Shown here piece by piece: positions 1-9,644 of a stretch of DNA of 64,000 nt. The notes beneath the pieces were generated by a model that was not told the origin of the DNA, did not search any database, and worked only from the letters and a program-made list of their open reading frames with translations. Both the position numbers and the translations under genes were made by a program. The stretch is from Oscillospiraceae bacterium (GTDB lineage Bacteria > Bacillota > Clostridia > Oscillospirales > CAG-272). The stretch spans positions 1 to 64,000 of the forward strand of contig SVRY01000005.1 in NCBI GenBank assembly GCA_015064585.1, given 5' to 3'. How positions within the stretch are numbered: position 1 is the first letter of the stretch; each line of letters opens with the position of its first letter.

Positions 1-24
1 CTTTGGCCGCTCGGGAAATCCCCC
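1..24 (-). tRNA. Partial tRNA, probably tRNA-Tyr
   Basis: The reverse complement gives the 5' end of a tRNA: an acceptor strand GGGGGAT followed by a D-arm CCCGAGCGGCCAAAG. That D-arm is characteristic of bacterial tRNA-Tyr in Firmicutes. The anticodon lies outside the window, so the isotype is inferred. It sits just downstream of tRNA-Thr on the same strand, so the two probably share a transcript. Confidence 0.65.
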
Positions 25-27
25 ATA

Positions 28-102
28 TGGAGCTGGTGATCGGAGTCGAACCAACAACCTGCTGATTACAAATCAGCTGCTCTGCCATTGAGCCACACCA
101 GC
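28..102 (-). tRNA. tRNA-Thr (anticodon UGU)
   Basis: On the minus strand the acceptor arms GCTGGTG and CACCAGC pair fully. The D-stem GCTC/GAGC and anticodon stem GCTGA/TCAGC enclose the loop TTTGTAA, giving anticodon TGT (Thr). The T-loop is TTCGACT. CCA is encoded at positions 30-28. A consensus promoter lies 44 bases upstream. Confidence 0.95.
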
Positions 103-145
103 GTATTTTTGTGTTTCGACATCGCATATCTCAGCGACGAGAGTT

Positions 146-174
146 ATTATAGCACATGGTTTCCCATTTGTCAA
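146..174 (-). promoter_or_regulatory. Promoter of the tRNA-Thr transcript
   Basis: Minus strand: TTGACA, a 17-base spacer, then TATAAT. The spacer ends in TGC, giving an extended -10 element. It is placed correctly for the tRNA-Thr/tRNA-Tyr unit. Confidence 0.85.
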
Positions 175-403
175 CACTTTTTTAAAAGTTTTTTAAAGTT
201 TTTTATGAGAAGATGGCATTCAAACATTTACAATGCCACTGCCAATTTTCAAGCACGGAAAATACCGATAATAGAATCGCCAAAATTTTTGTTATGAGCA
301 TCACCATACAACAAAATCTTCCTTTTCCGTGTACTACAATTATACCGCACACTGTCTACTTTGCAATATATGAATATTCTTTAAATAAAAAATGTTTATA
401 TTG

Positions 404-432
404 TTGCAAAATAACAAAATGTAGTGTATAAT
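404..432 (+). promoter_or_regulatory. Promoter of glgB
   Basis: TTGCAA, 17 bases, TATAAT, located 38 bases before the glgB start. The rest of the 103-469 interval is AT-rich and holds only the tRNA promoter on the other strand. I see no further gene there. Confidence 0.8.
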
Positions 433-469
433 GAACCTATAAACATAACAAATCAACGGGGAGGTCACT

Positions 470-2452
470 ATGTCATATAAAATTTTAAAAATCGACCCCA
501 TGCTGCAGGCGTTCGAAAAAAACATTGAGCTGCGCATGGCAAGTTACCGACAAAAGCGCAAAGAGCTTTTGGGGGATGACGGCTCCCTTGTGGATTTCGC
601 AAACGGATATCAGTACTTCGGCTTTCACCGCACAAAAGACGGCTGGATCTACCGTGAATGGGCGCCCGCCGCCGCTTCCATGTTCTTAACAGGTGATTTT
701 AACGGTTGGAATCTCACCGGACACCCCATGAAAAAGCTGGAAAACGGCGTGTTCGAGATAGACCTCAAGGGGCGCGACACCCTACAACCGGGACAAAAGG
801 TACAAGCCATCGTATGTCATAACGGCGAAATGTTGCGCCGCATCCCGCTGTATGCTACCCGCGTAGTGCAGGATCCCGTTACCTATCTCTGGTGCGCCGA
901 GATTGAGGACACCTTTGCCCCCTTCCCTTGGAGCGACGAGGGATTCAAAATTCCGCGTACCCCTTTTATCTACGAATGTCACATCGGCATGGCGCAGGAT
1001 AAATATGATATCGGTACTTACGATGAATTCCGTTTGAACATACTGCCTCGCATCAAAAAGCTGGGATACAACACCATTCAGATCATGGCCATCATGGAAC
1101 ATCCCTATTACGGCTCCTTTGGCTATCAGGTTTCCAATTTCTTTGCCGCCTCCTCCCGTTACGGCAATTCCGAACAACTCAAAAAGCTGATCGATACTGC
1201 CCACAGTATGGGCATTGCGGTCTTACTGGATGTAGTACACTCTCACGCTGTCAAAAACACCGCAGAAGGACTGAACGAATTTGATGGCACTGTATATCAG
1301 TTCTTCCATGAAGGTGCCAAGGGAGATCATAGCGCCTGGGGCACCAAGCTGTTCAATTACGGCAAGGGACAGGTCATCCATTTCCTGCTTTCCAACCTGA
1401 AATACTGGATGGATGTATTCCACTTTGACGGCTTCCGATTTGACGGCGTGACCTCCATGCTGTACTTTGATCATGGTCTGGGCAGTGCATTTACCAATTA
1501 CAGTATGTATTTCTCCTCCAATACCGATATCGATGCCATTACCTACTTACAGTTGGCAAACGAACTGATTCATACCATCAATCCCAAAGCGCTTACCATA
1601 GCCGAAGATATGTCGGGCATGCCCGGTATGTGCATTCCCATCGCCGACGGCGGTATCGGCTTTGACTTCCGTCTTTCTATGGGCGTTCCCGATTTGTGGA
1701 TCAAAACGCTCAAAGAGGTTTCCGATGAAAACTGGGATATGTTCAAACTCTGGTATGAGTTAAACGGCAGACGTCCTCACGAAAAAAATATCGGATATGC
1801 AGAGTCCCATGACCAAGCACTGGTTGGCGACAAAACCATTATGTTCCGCCTGTGCGATGCAGAAATGTATACCGGCATGAACAAAGGCTCGCAAAGCACC
1901 GTGATCGACCGCGGCATCGCACTGCACAAAATGATCCGCCTACTCACAGCCTCTCTTGCAGGCGAAGGTTATTTAAACTTCATGGGTAATGAATTCGGCC
2001 ATCCGGAGTGGATCGACTTCCCAAGAGAAGGAAACGGTTGGAGTTATCATTATTGCCGCCGCCAATGGAATTTGGTGGACAACAATTTTTTGCGTTACGG
2101 CGAACTCAACAATTTCGACAGCGCCATGATTTGGCTTTTGAAAAAAGAGCGTCTGCTTGCCAAAAAAACAGAAAGCAGATGGATTGGGCAGGATGAAAAG
2201 ACACTCATCTACTCCAAAGGTGATTATCTGTTTGCCTTCAATTTCAACCCTTCCAATTCCTACGAAGGATACTTTGTTCCGGCAGAAGAAGGCCGCTACA
2301 GAGCCATCCTTACCACTGATGAGGGACGCTTTGGCGGTCATAACCGCATCGATAAAAACTACATCTATCAAACAGAGCAAGACGCCATCGGCAGAATAGG
2401 TTTCCCCTGCTATTTGCCTGCCAGAACCGCTATTATTTTCAAAAAAGTATAA
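470..2452 (+). CDS. glgB: 1,4-alpha-glucan branching enzyme, GH13
   Basis: This enzyme transfers alpha-1,4-glucan segments to make alpha-1,6 branches in glycogen, in the cytoplasm. Residues about 45-150 form a CBM48/E-set domain (GDFNGWN), followed by a GH13 barrel. The four GH13 regions are visible: DVVHSH near 254, GFRFDGVTSM near 321 with the nucleophile Asp, TIAEDM near 375 with the acid/base Glu, and AESHDQALVGDKT near 443. These motifs match eukaryotic-type branching enzymes more closely than the classical E. coli type; that is a family-level judgement by eye. The start at 470 follows GGGGAGG. The gene is monocistronic, between its own promoter and a strong terminator. No other glycogen gene is in the window. 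Confidence 0.95.
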   Translation: MSYKILKIDPMLQAFEKNIELRMASYRQKRKELLGDDGSLVDFANGYQYFGFHRTKDGWIYREWAPAAASMFLTGDFNGWNLTGHPMKKLENGVFEIDLKGRDTLQPGQKVQAIVCHNGEMLRRIPLYATRVVQDPVTYLWCAEIEDTFAPFPWSDEGFKIPRTPFIYECHIGMAQDKYDIGTYDEFRLNILPRIKKLGYNTIQIMAIMEHPYYGSFGYQVSNFFAASSRYGNSEQLKKLIDTAHSMGIAVLLDVVHSHAVKNTAEGLNEFDGTVYQFFHEGAKGDHSAWGTKLFNYGKGQVIHFLLSNLKYWMDVFHFDGFRFDGVTSMLYFDHGLGSAFTNYSMYFSSNTDIDAITYLQLANELIHTINPKALTIAEDMSGMPGMCIPIADGGIGFDFRLSMGVPDLWIKTLKEVSDENWDMFKLWYELNGRRPHEKNIGYAESHDQALVGDKTIMFRLCDAEMYTGMNKGSQSTVIDRGIALHKMIRLLTASLAGEGYLNFMGNEFGHPEWIDFPREGNGWSYHYCRRQWNLVDNNFLRYGELNNFDSAMIWLLKKERLLAKKTESRWIGQDEKTLIYSKGDYLFAFNFNPSNSYEGYFVPAEEGRYRAILTTDEGRFGGHNRIDKNYIYQTEQDAIGRIGFPCYLPARTAIIFKKV

Positions 2453-2466
2453 TACAATTCTTAAAA

Positions 2467-2510
2467 CAAAACAGACATTGCCTAAAAAGGCAATGTCTGT
2501 TTTGTTTTTA
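2467..2510. terminator. Bidirectional terminator between glgB and the GH92 gene
   Basis: A perfect 16-base inverted repeat (CAAAACAGACATTGCC and its complement) with a six-base loop is followed by T-rich sequence on both strands. A second imperfect hairpin (AAGGCAGCTGTCA with its complement) at 2522-2549 lies between it and the GH92 stop codon and may help terminate the minus-strand operon. Confidence 0.9.
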
Positions 2511-2607
2511 AAGCACCCGGCAAGGCAGCTGTCAAATATGACAGCGCCTTACCACAGTACCCTTTTAAAAACTTCATACTTTATCAAGTATTATTTGTTC
2601 TTTTTAA

Positions 2608-5600
2608 TTATTTCAAGTAATCTTTTTTTTTAATGATTACAACGGCAGCAACGCCAACCAAAGCAACAAATATACCTGCCAAAATATACATCGTGTTATC
2701 GCCGGGAGTCACATCGGAGCCCTTTTCAGTTACGGTTACCTTACAGGTTGCGCTAAACTTGCCATCCTCGGTAGAAACAGTAATGGTTGCTTCACCGGCA
2801 GATACAGCGGTCAGACTACCGTTTTCATCTACAGTTACGATGGTTTCATTATCGCTGGACCAAATCAGTTTAACATTTGCACCTTCGGGAGTAATTGTTA
2901 CTTTCAAAGTTTCGCTAGCGCCCTCTTCCAACGTTACACTTTCCTTGTCCAGGGTAATACCGGTAATTTCATCGGGATTTTCAATCTTACCCTTTTCGCC
3001 GATAAACTCAACTTCTGCAAGCTGTGTTCCGCCATACAGCGTTACACGGTAATACATATACGCACCGCGGCTTTCCTCGGGAATGGCGAAGGGCTTGACA
3101 AAGTTATCAAATTCCCATTTCAGATTGGTTCTGGTATCAAGGGTAGTCCAGTTTTCACCGTCGTTCGAAACATCCAGCATATAGCCTGCAGGAGCTTCGC
3201 TTGCCTTGTTACAAGTCAAGGTCAGCATTGCAATCTTGGAAGCTTCGGTTCCTGTCAGAACAATAGACTGCCCGCCGGTAATAGTGGTATATGTCAAGCT
3301 GTTATTGTCAAACAGTTTGTCAGCACCTTCAATTGCGGTAATCATATTGGTCTTAGAGGTTACAGTATCGGAAAGCTTTCCGGTGTTGGTAAGATCCGCC
3401 AAAGAAGCGGGCATCTTGCCTGTTTCTGTCAAAGAAGTAGGTGCAGAATCTTCGCCGCTACCCCAGGTAGAAGGTTCAGATCCCATTTCGAATTCAATGG
3501 TGCAACCATTTACCAGGTCTTCATGGCTCAAGAACATCTTGTTGTAGTTTTCGCCGTTCATCTTTGCGGATTGAATGTATACGTTTTCATCCGAGTTATT
3601 GTTGGCAATAATTACGATATCATTACCGTTTTCCAGATGGATAGTCACCTTGTCAAACAGCGGAGATCCAATCACGTATTCATTCGAACCCATGCTGTAG
3701 GGATAGAAGCCCAGCGCATTGAAGACATACCAACCGGACATTTCACCGTTGTCTTCGTCACCGGGATAACCCTGACCGAGTTCAGAACCGACATATACAT
3801 GACGCAACACTTCTCTTGTATACTGCTGAACCTTGTAAGGCTCGCTGGAGAATGCGTATGTATAGATTACGTGGTGAGAAGGCTGGTTATTGTGCATATA
3901 CTGACCCATCTTCACTTCTTTGAATTCCGCGATTTCATGGTGTACAGATGCCAATTCAACAACCTCTTTCATAGCTTCATAGCTATCGTCAAAGAGTTCG
4001 TTCAGCAGTTTTGCCAATTTTTCCGATCCGCCATGCAGAGAGGTGAAGCCCTGACCGTCAAATACTGCGGGGAATTGGTTGACCCAACCGACAGATTCAG
4101 TAAAGTCATACATCGGGCCGTTCCATGCCTTAGGATCGAAGGATTTGCCTGCCGACCATACACCGGCGGTGGATTTACCCATAAAGAAGCCTACTGCGGA
4201 GTTGTACAGCAGTGCATACTGCATACATCTGTTATAATAGTACTCTGCTTCATCGGCAAGGCCCATCGCCTGCGCCATACGGTACAAACCGTAGTCATTG
4301 ATATAGCCTTCAATGGAGCTGGAATAAGCCTCTTGTACGAATTGGCTTTCTCCGTTTATAATTCTGTCATTGGCGATATAACCAAGGAACGGAGCGGTGT
4401 TGTTTTCCTTTCTACCGCCGGCAGTCATGTCGGAAGAATATGCGGAAGAACTCTTCACCATGGATTTCCATGCTTCTTCGTAATTAAATTCAACACCCTT
4501 GAGATATGCATCTGCAAAGATGATATCACTGGAGGTACCCACCATACAGTTGACAGCACCCGGGCCCAACCATCTTGGCATCCAACCGGTTTCGGTAAAG
4601 TGCTGAACCATACCGTTGAGGTAATCAGTATCTCTTTCAGGAGTAAAGAGTGCGTATGCAGCCCATGCGGTACGATAGGTATCCCAGAAGCCGTTATTGG
4701 TATACAGCATACCGCTGGTCTTTCTACCACTCTTGTAGGGAGATGCATATACCCAAACAGGGTCATTTGCAGTGCCTTCATTTTCAGAGAACAAGCTGGG
4801 GAATGCGTACAGTCTGTACAAAGAGGAGTAGAAGGTAACCAGTTCGTTATAAGTAGCACCTTCAATTTCGAAGATTCCGCACAGATCATCCCATTCTTTC
4901 TGAGCAGCCGCAAATACGCTATCGTAGTTTCCGTCTGCGATTTCCAGTTCCATACTGTGTTTAGCCTGATCATAGCTGAGGTAGGAAGTGGCAATTTTCA
5001 TGGTCACAACAGTAGTGCCTTCGGGGAAGGAAACGATACCCTGCTTGGTTGCCACAACAGAAGCAGAAGCATATTCGGTATCAAATTCGCCGTAAACATA
5101 CATTGCAGGAGAGCCGTGACCGGTCTTAGCAGTAAAGGACTTTCCGTCAGCACCAAATTTCAGACTTCCGCTGCCCCAGAGGCTATCAAAGATCACGTTC
5201 ACATTATCAGATCCTTCGGGGAAGGTAAATCTTACGTATGCCGCATGATCGGTAGGAGTTACTTCAATCATAACACCCGAAGCCGCGGTGCCATCATTCA
5301 GAATTACAGTATATTCGTGCGCCTTAGCAAATTCATTCTGATGTGTAAACTTGGATTTTCTCGCATCAGAGGAAATCTGCGCTGATGTAATACCGTCAGT
5401 ACCTGCAGAGGTATCAACGGAAGTATTCGCCATAAACTGGAAGGAACCGTAGCTGCCGATCCAGAAGTTAGGCGCATGCAATACGGAAATAGAGTCGAGA
5501 GGACTGTTTTCGCCGTTTTGCTGATAAGTGTAAGGCAGAGTTGCCGCCTGGGGATTGGTAACGGGAGTAAAGAAGTTAAATCCACCGGGGGTTACAACGC

Positions 5601-8600
5601 CGGGGGTGCACATACCGCGAGAGAATGCGATATCATTGTTGGTTCCGCGCAGAATGTTGATATAATCGGACAAATGCTCGTATACCACGGGTTCCTTATC
5701 TTCAATTACAAGATCGTCGAAGAAGGTTACGAATCTGGAAGCATCCTTTGCTTCCGGCATATCAAAGTATACAAGAATCTTTTCAATGGTCTTGCCTGCA
5801 GCAACGTCACCAATATAGCTTTCAATATAGTTCCACTGCAAAGTATACAGGCATTCGCCTTCTACCTGACCGGTAGGAGTCATCTTAGAGCCATACTGAT
5901 CGATTGCACCCAATTCAGACAGATAGGTTCCGTCTGTGAATGCAAGGTCAATGATCACACGGCAGGAAGTGTATTCATAGTCATATGCATTGACATTGAA
6001 CAAGCCGGGGAAAATCACATAGCTCAGCTTAGTATTCTTGGTTACAGGAATAGACAGATCCTTAAAGATCACATTGCGAGCATAGGTGTTTTTAGTATCG
6101 GTCTGTTCACCGTATACACCCAGACAAGAAAGCCCGCTCCAAGCACCGGGATAATTACATTCGGTGCTGATGGGACCAAATACAGGCTTTGTCACCATAC
6201 CGGGCAGTTTCTGCTCTACAAGGCCTTCAGTTTCGGTCAGAAGAGCCAGCTCGGAGAACTGTGTATAATCATTGCCGCAGTTTGCGGTAATATCTAGCTT
6301 ATAGTACTGATATTCGGTGTCGTTCGCAAATGCAAACGATTTGGTTTCAAAATAATCGGAGAACTCAACACCGCTGCGAGCATCCAGTTTCACCCATGTT
6401 TTTCCATCAGTAGAACCGTAGAAAGCCCAATCCTTGGGGTTGCGGGTTGCATGGTCATTGGCAGAAGTAATGGAGTAGCCCTTAATGAGCATTGCTTCGG
6501 TGAGTGCAAAGGTGATCCACATGGTCTTGCCTGCTGCACAAACCTTGGTGTTTACATTACCGTCAAATACATTGATAACGCCTTCGCCGCCATCTACGGG
6601 CGCAGAGCTTTCTACTGTTTCTTTATTGACAGTAGGAACAGGCTCTTTTTCTTCCGGTTCTTCAATTTCACGGGAAGTAACAAACAGCTGCCATTCGGAG
6701 AACTGTACTACATCCAGTCCTACAGCGTCCTTACCGTTATTGGAAAGAACATCCAGCTTATAATAGCTGTATTCGGTTTCATTGTAGAACGTATAGGTGT
6801 AATAGGTGTTTCTTTCGGGCAGATCTTCTGCGCTGCGCTCATCCAGCTTCACCCAGGTTTCGCCGTCATTAGAGCCATACAGTACCCAATCCTTAGGGTC
6901 TCTGGGATCATGGTCGTTAGCAGATGCGATCTTATACATGTTCACAGCCGCAGGTGCGCTCAGCTTTACAGATACCCACAAAGAGGTGACGCCTGCTACG
7001 CACAGCTTGGTATCTACGTTGTTATCAAACAGCTGCAGGTTGCCCTGATCGCCGTCGTTACTTGCAGAGCCCTGTACTGTAGTAGTATCTACAGTTACTT
7101 GAACATCTTCAGGCTCTTCTGCTTTCGCACCTTCTACGGTAAACAACTGCCATTCGGAGAACTGTACTACATCCAGTCCTACAGCATCCTTACCGTTATT
7201 GGAAAGAACATCCAGCTTATAATAGCTGTATTCGGTATCGTTTTCAAAGGTATATGTGTAATAGGTATTTCTTTCGGGCATATCCTGGTTGCTGCGTTCA
7301 TCCAGCTTCACCCAGTTTTCGCCGTCATTCGAGCCATACAGTACCCAATCCTTAGGGTCTCTGGGATCGTGGTCGTTGGCGGATGCGATCTTATACATAT
7401 TCACAGCCGCAGGTGCGGAAAGATTTACAGATACCCACAAAGAGGTAACATTTGCTACGCACAGCTTGGTATCTACGTTGTTATCAAACAGCTGCAGGTT
7501 GCCCTGATCGCCGTCGTTACTTGCAGAGCCCTGTACTGTAGTAGTATCTACAGACATCTGTGTTTCTACAGGAGCATCCGATACGCCTTGTACAGTAAAC
7601 AGCTGCCATTCAGAGAACTGCACCACATCCAAACCTACGGCATCCTTGCCGTTATTGGACAAAATATCCAGCTTGTAATAGCTGTATTCGGTATCGTTTT
7701 CAAAGGTATATGTGTAATAGGTATTTCTTTCAGGCATATCCTGGTTGCTGCGTTCATCCAGCTTCACCCAGTTTTCGCCGTCATTAGAGCCATACAGTAC
7801 CCAATCCTTAGGGTCTCTGGGATCATGGTCGTTAGCAGATGCGATCTTATACATATTCACAGCCGCGGGTGCGGAAAGCTTTACAGATACCCACAAAGAG
7901 GTAACATTTGCTACGCACAGCTTGGTATCTACGTTGTTGTCAAACAGCTGCAGATTGCCCTGATCACCGTCATTAGAGGCAGAACCCTGTACGGTAGCAG
8001 TATCTACTGCCACCTGTGTTTCTACAGGAGCATCCGATACGCCTTGTACAGTAAACAGCTGCCATTCGGAGAACTGCACCACATCCAAACCTACGGCATC
8101 CTTGCCGTTATTGGACAAAATATCCAGCTTGTAATAGCTGTATTCGGTATCGTTTTCAAAGGTATAGGTGTAATAGGTATTTCTTTCGGGCATATCCTGG
8201 TTGCTGCGTTCATCCAGCTTCACCCAGTTTTCGCCGTCATTCGAGCCATACAGTACCCAATCCTTAGGGTCTCTGGGATCATGGTCGTTAGCGGATGCGA
8301 TCTTATACATATTCACAACCGCGGGTGCGGAAAGCTTTACAGATACCCACAAAGAGGTAACATTTGCTACGCACAGCTTGGTGTCTACACTGTTGTCAAA
8401 CAGCTGCAGATTGCCCTGATCGCCGTCGTTACTTGCAGAGCCCTGTACTGTAGTTGTATCCACTGTCAACTGTGTTTCTACATACTCTTCTTTATCTTCT
8501 TCACCGGAAGAAGCTTCTACAAACTGCCATTCGGAGAACTGAATAATATTACGGCCGGTACCGTCTTCGCCGCCATTGGCTGTAATGTCGATTTTATAGT

Positions 8601-9624
8601 AATCATATGCAACAGTATTTTCCACAAGGAAAGAATACAGTTTATTTCTATTGGGCATGCTTACATCGTTTTGCTCATCCAGTTTCACCCAATTTTCGCC
8701 ATCGGTGGAACCATAAACGATCCAGCTTTTGGGGTCACGCTGAGGCCAGTCATCACCGCTACCGATCTTATATTCGGCAAGTACGATGGGAGCAGACAGC
8801 TGAACGGAGATCCAGCCGGTGGGGTCAGCCGAAATAAACTTAGAAGCAAGACTGCCATCAAACAGCGCTGCCTTATTTTGGCTGGCATTATAACCGAGTT
8901 CTGTCATACCCTTGATAGAATTCGGCAGAACCTTCACACTGCCGTCATCCACACCGTCGCCAACCTCTGCAGCATCACTAAACAGATGCAGCGTGGAAAG
9001 CTGTGTCAGAGAATCACCCTTATTCGCAGTTATTTCAAACTTGTACCACTGATAAGAAGTTTTGTTCTCAAAACCGAATTTCTTAGTTTCCATGCGGCTG
9101 TTAAAGGTAACGCCTTCACGGGAATCCAATGCCTTCCAGGTTTTTCCGTCGTCAGAACCGTACAGAGTCCATGCTGAGGGATCTCTGCCGGGAGCATCGT
9201 TTGCGCTGGCAACGTCATAAGAACGTACCACAGCTGCTTTTTCCAGAGCAAAAGCAACGTAAATGTTCGAGCCTTGTGACAAATACTTGGTAGATGTCTT
9301 GTCGTCAAACAAATTGTACTTGCTTTCGCTGCCTACGTAGTCAGACGAGCCTTCGATCGTTTCATAACGAATGGCAAGGCCTCCGCCCTGACTTAAGTAT
9401 TCGGTGTTGACCACATTCGAAAGATGGTCACCATCCAGGGTTGATTGAAGCAGATTGCCGTTTTCGTCATCCTCAAATGATGTTGAAAACAGAACCTTAT
9501 CTTCAATGGCATCTTGTTCCGCTATTTTATCTGTCAAGGTTTCTGCAAAGATCATACCGGTATTACCGAGCATAGCAACCGACAGAACAACAGCGCCCAG
9601 ACGCTTTGTCCAATTGTGTTTCAT
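2608..9624 (-). CDS. Giant surface-anchored GH92 alpha-mannosidase with discoidin (F5/8C, CBM32-like) modules
   Basis: GH92 enzymes are calcium-dependent exo-alpha-mannosidases, so this 2338-residue protein probably trims alpha-mannosides outside the cell. It has a signal peptide (residues 1-28), seven F5/8C-type modules over about 85-1135, the GH92 domain about 1270-2030, another discoidin-like module about 2080-2215 and an Ig-like BIG_2 domain about 2222-2305. A C-terminal membrane helix ends in KKKDYLK. GH92 signatures seen are NNGFWDTYRT, QPSHHVIY and GEMSGWYVFNALGFYP. Modules three to six are almost identical to each other. There is no LPXTG sorting motif. The RBS AAGGAGG precedes the start. 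The gene is last in an operon, 20 bases after the aldolase. Exact mannan specificity cannot be read from sequence. Confidence 0.92.
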   Translation of the reverse strand: MKHNWTKRLGAVVLSVAMLGNTGMIFAETLTDKIAEQDAIEDKVLFSTSFEDDENGNLLQSTLDGDHLSNVVNTEYLSQGGGLAIRYETIEGSSDYVGSESKYNLFDDKTSTKYLSQGSNIYVAFALEKAAVVRSYDVASANDAPGRDPSAWTLYGSDDGKTWKALDSREGVTFNSRMETKKFGFENKTSYQWYKFEITANKGDSLTQLSTLHLFSDAAEVGDGVDDGSVKVLPNSIKGMTELGYNASQNKAALFDGSLASKFISADPTGWISVQLSAPIVLAEYKIGSGDDWPQRDPKSWIVYGSTDGENWVKLDEQNDVSMPNRNKLYSFLVENTVAYDYYKIDITANGGEDGTGRNIIQFSEWQFVEASSGEEDKEEYVETQLTVDTTTVQGSASNDGDQGNLQLFDNSVDTKLCVANVTSLWVSVKLSAPAVVNMYKIASANDHDPRDPKDWVLYGSNDGENWVKLDERSNQDMPERNTYYTYTFENDTEYSYYKLDILSNNGKDAVGLDVVQFSEWQLFTVQGVSDAPVETQVAVDTATVQGSASNDGDQGNLQLFDNNVDTKLCVANVTSLWVSVKLSAPAAVNMYKIASANDHDPRDPKDWVLYGSNDGENWVKLDERSNQDMPERNTYYTYTFENDTEYSYYKLDILSNNGKDAVGLDVVQFSEWQLFTVQGVSDAPVETQMSVDTTTVQGSASNDGDQGNLQLFDNNVDTKLCVANVTSLWVSVNLSAPAAVNMYKIASANDHDPRDPKDWVLYGSNDGENWVKLDERSNQDMPERNTYYTYTFENDTEYSYYKLDVLSNNGKDAVGLDVVQFSEWQLFTVEGAKAEEPEDVQVTVDTTTVQGSASNDGDQGNLQLFDNNVDTKLCVAGVTSLWVSVKLSAPAAVNMYKIASANDHDPRDPKDWVLYGSNDGETWVKLDERSAEDLPERNTYYTYTFYNETEYSYYKLDVLSNNGKDAVGLDVVQFSEWQLFVTSREIEEPEEKEPVPTVNKETVESSAPVDGGEGVINVFDGNVNTKVCAAGKTMWITFALTEAMLIKGYSITSANDHATRNPKDWAFYGSTDGKTWVKLDARSGVEFSDYFETKSFAFANDTEYQYYKLDITANCGNDYTQFSELALLTETEGLVEQKLPGMVTKPVFGPISTECNYPGAWSGLSCLGVYGEQTDTKNTYARNVIFKDLSIPVTKNTKLSYVIFPGLFNVNAYDYEYTSCRVIIDLAFTDGTYLSELGAIDQYGSKMTPTGQVEGECLYTLQWNYIESYIGDVAAGKTIEKILVYFDMPEAKDASRFVTFFDDLVIEDKEPVVYEHLSDYINILRGTNNDIAFSRGMCTPGVVTPGGFNFFTPVTNPQAATLPYTYQQNGENSPLDSISVLHAPNFWIGSYGSFQFMANTSVDTSAGTDGITSAQISSDARKSKFTHQNEFAKAHEYTVILNDGTAASGVMIEVTPTDHAAYVRFTFPEGSDNVNVIFDSLWGSGSLKFGADGKSFTAKTGHGSPAMYVYGEFDTEYASASVVATKQGIVSFPEGTTVVTMKIATSYLSYDQAKHSMELEIADGNYDSVFAAAQKEWDDLCGIFEIEGATYNELVTFYSSLYRLYAFPSLFSENEGTANDPVWVYASPYKSGRKTSGMLYTNNGFWDTYRTAWAAYALFTPERDTDYLNGMVQHFTETGWMPRWLGPGAVNCMVGTSSDIIFADAYLKGVEFNYEEAWKSMVKSSSAYSSDMTAGGRKENNTAPFLGYIANDRIINGESQFVQEAYSSSIEGYINDYGLYRMAQAMGLADEAEYYYNRCMQYALLYNSAVGFFMGKSTAGVWSAGKSFDPKAWNGPMYDFTESVGWVNQFPAVFDGQGFTSLHGGSEKLAKLLNELFDDSYEAMKEVVELASVHHEIAEFKEVKMGQYMHNNQPSHHVIYTYAFSSEPYKVQQYTREVLRHVYVGSELGQGYPGDEDNGEMSGWYVFNALGFYPYSMGSNEYVIGSPLFDKVTIHLENGNDIVIIANNNSDENVYIQSAKMNGENYNKMFLSHEDLVNGCTIEFEMGSEPSTWGSGEDSAPTSLTETGKMPASLADLTNTGKLSDTVTSKTNMITAIEGADKLFDNNSLTYTTITGGQSIVLTGTEASKIAMLTLTCNKASEAPAGYMLDVSNDGENWTTLDTRTNLKWEFDNFVKPFAIPEESRGAYMYYRVTLYGGTQLAEVEFIGEKGKIENPDEITGITLDKESVTLEEGASETLKVTITPEGANVKLIWSSDNETIVTVDENGSLTAVSAGEATITVSTEDGKFSATCKVTVTEKGSDVTPGDNTMYILAGIFVALVGVAAVVIIKKKDYLK
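6670..8470 (-). repeat. Four tandem, nearly identical discoidin modules within the GH92 gene
   Basis: Four copies of a module of about 152 codons lie head to tail. Their period is 456 bases, with one copy at 459 because of an extra codon in the linker. Each contains VDTTTVQGSASNDGDQGN (or VDTATVQ) and ASANDHDPRDPKDWVLYGSN. The antisense shadow ORFs at 7289, 7745 and 8201 show the same 456-base period. The identity extends to the nucleotide level. Confidence 0.93.
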
Positions 9625-9644
9625 AAGATCCTCCTTATTATATT

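Noticed and set aside
3523-5385. A 620-codon plus-strand ORF opposite the GH92 catalytic domain
   Set aside because: The opposite strand carries the conserved GH92 motifs. This frame shows no recognisable protein.
6670-8470. Tandem 456-base repeats considered as a CRISPR or mobile array
   Set aside because: They are in-frame protein modules with no spacers, and no cas or transposase genes are present.
6451-9177. A 908-codon plus-strand ORF opposite the GH92 gene
   Set aside because: It is the antisense shadow of the discoidin repeats. It repeats at the same 456-base period, has no RBS or family resemblance, and the opposite strand encodes clear domains.
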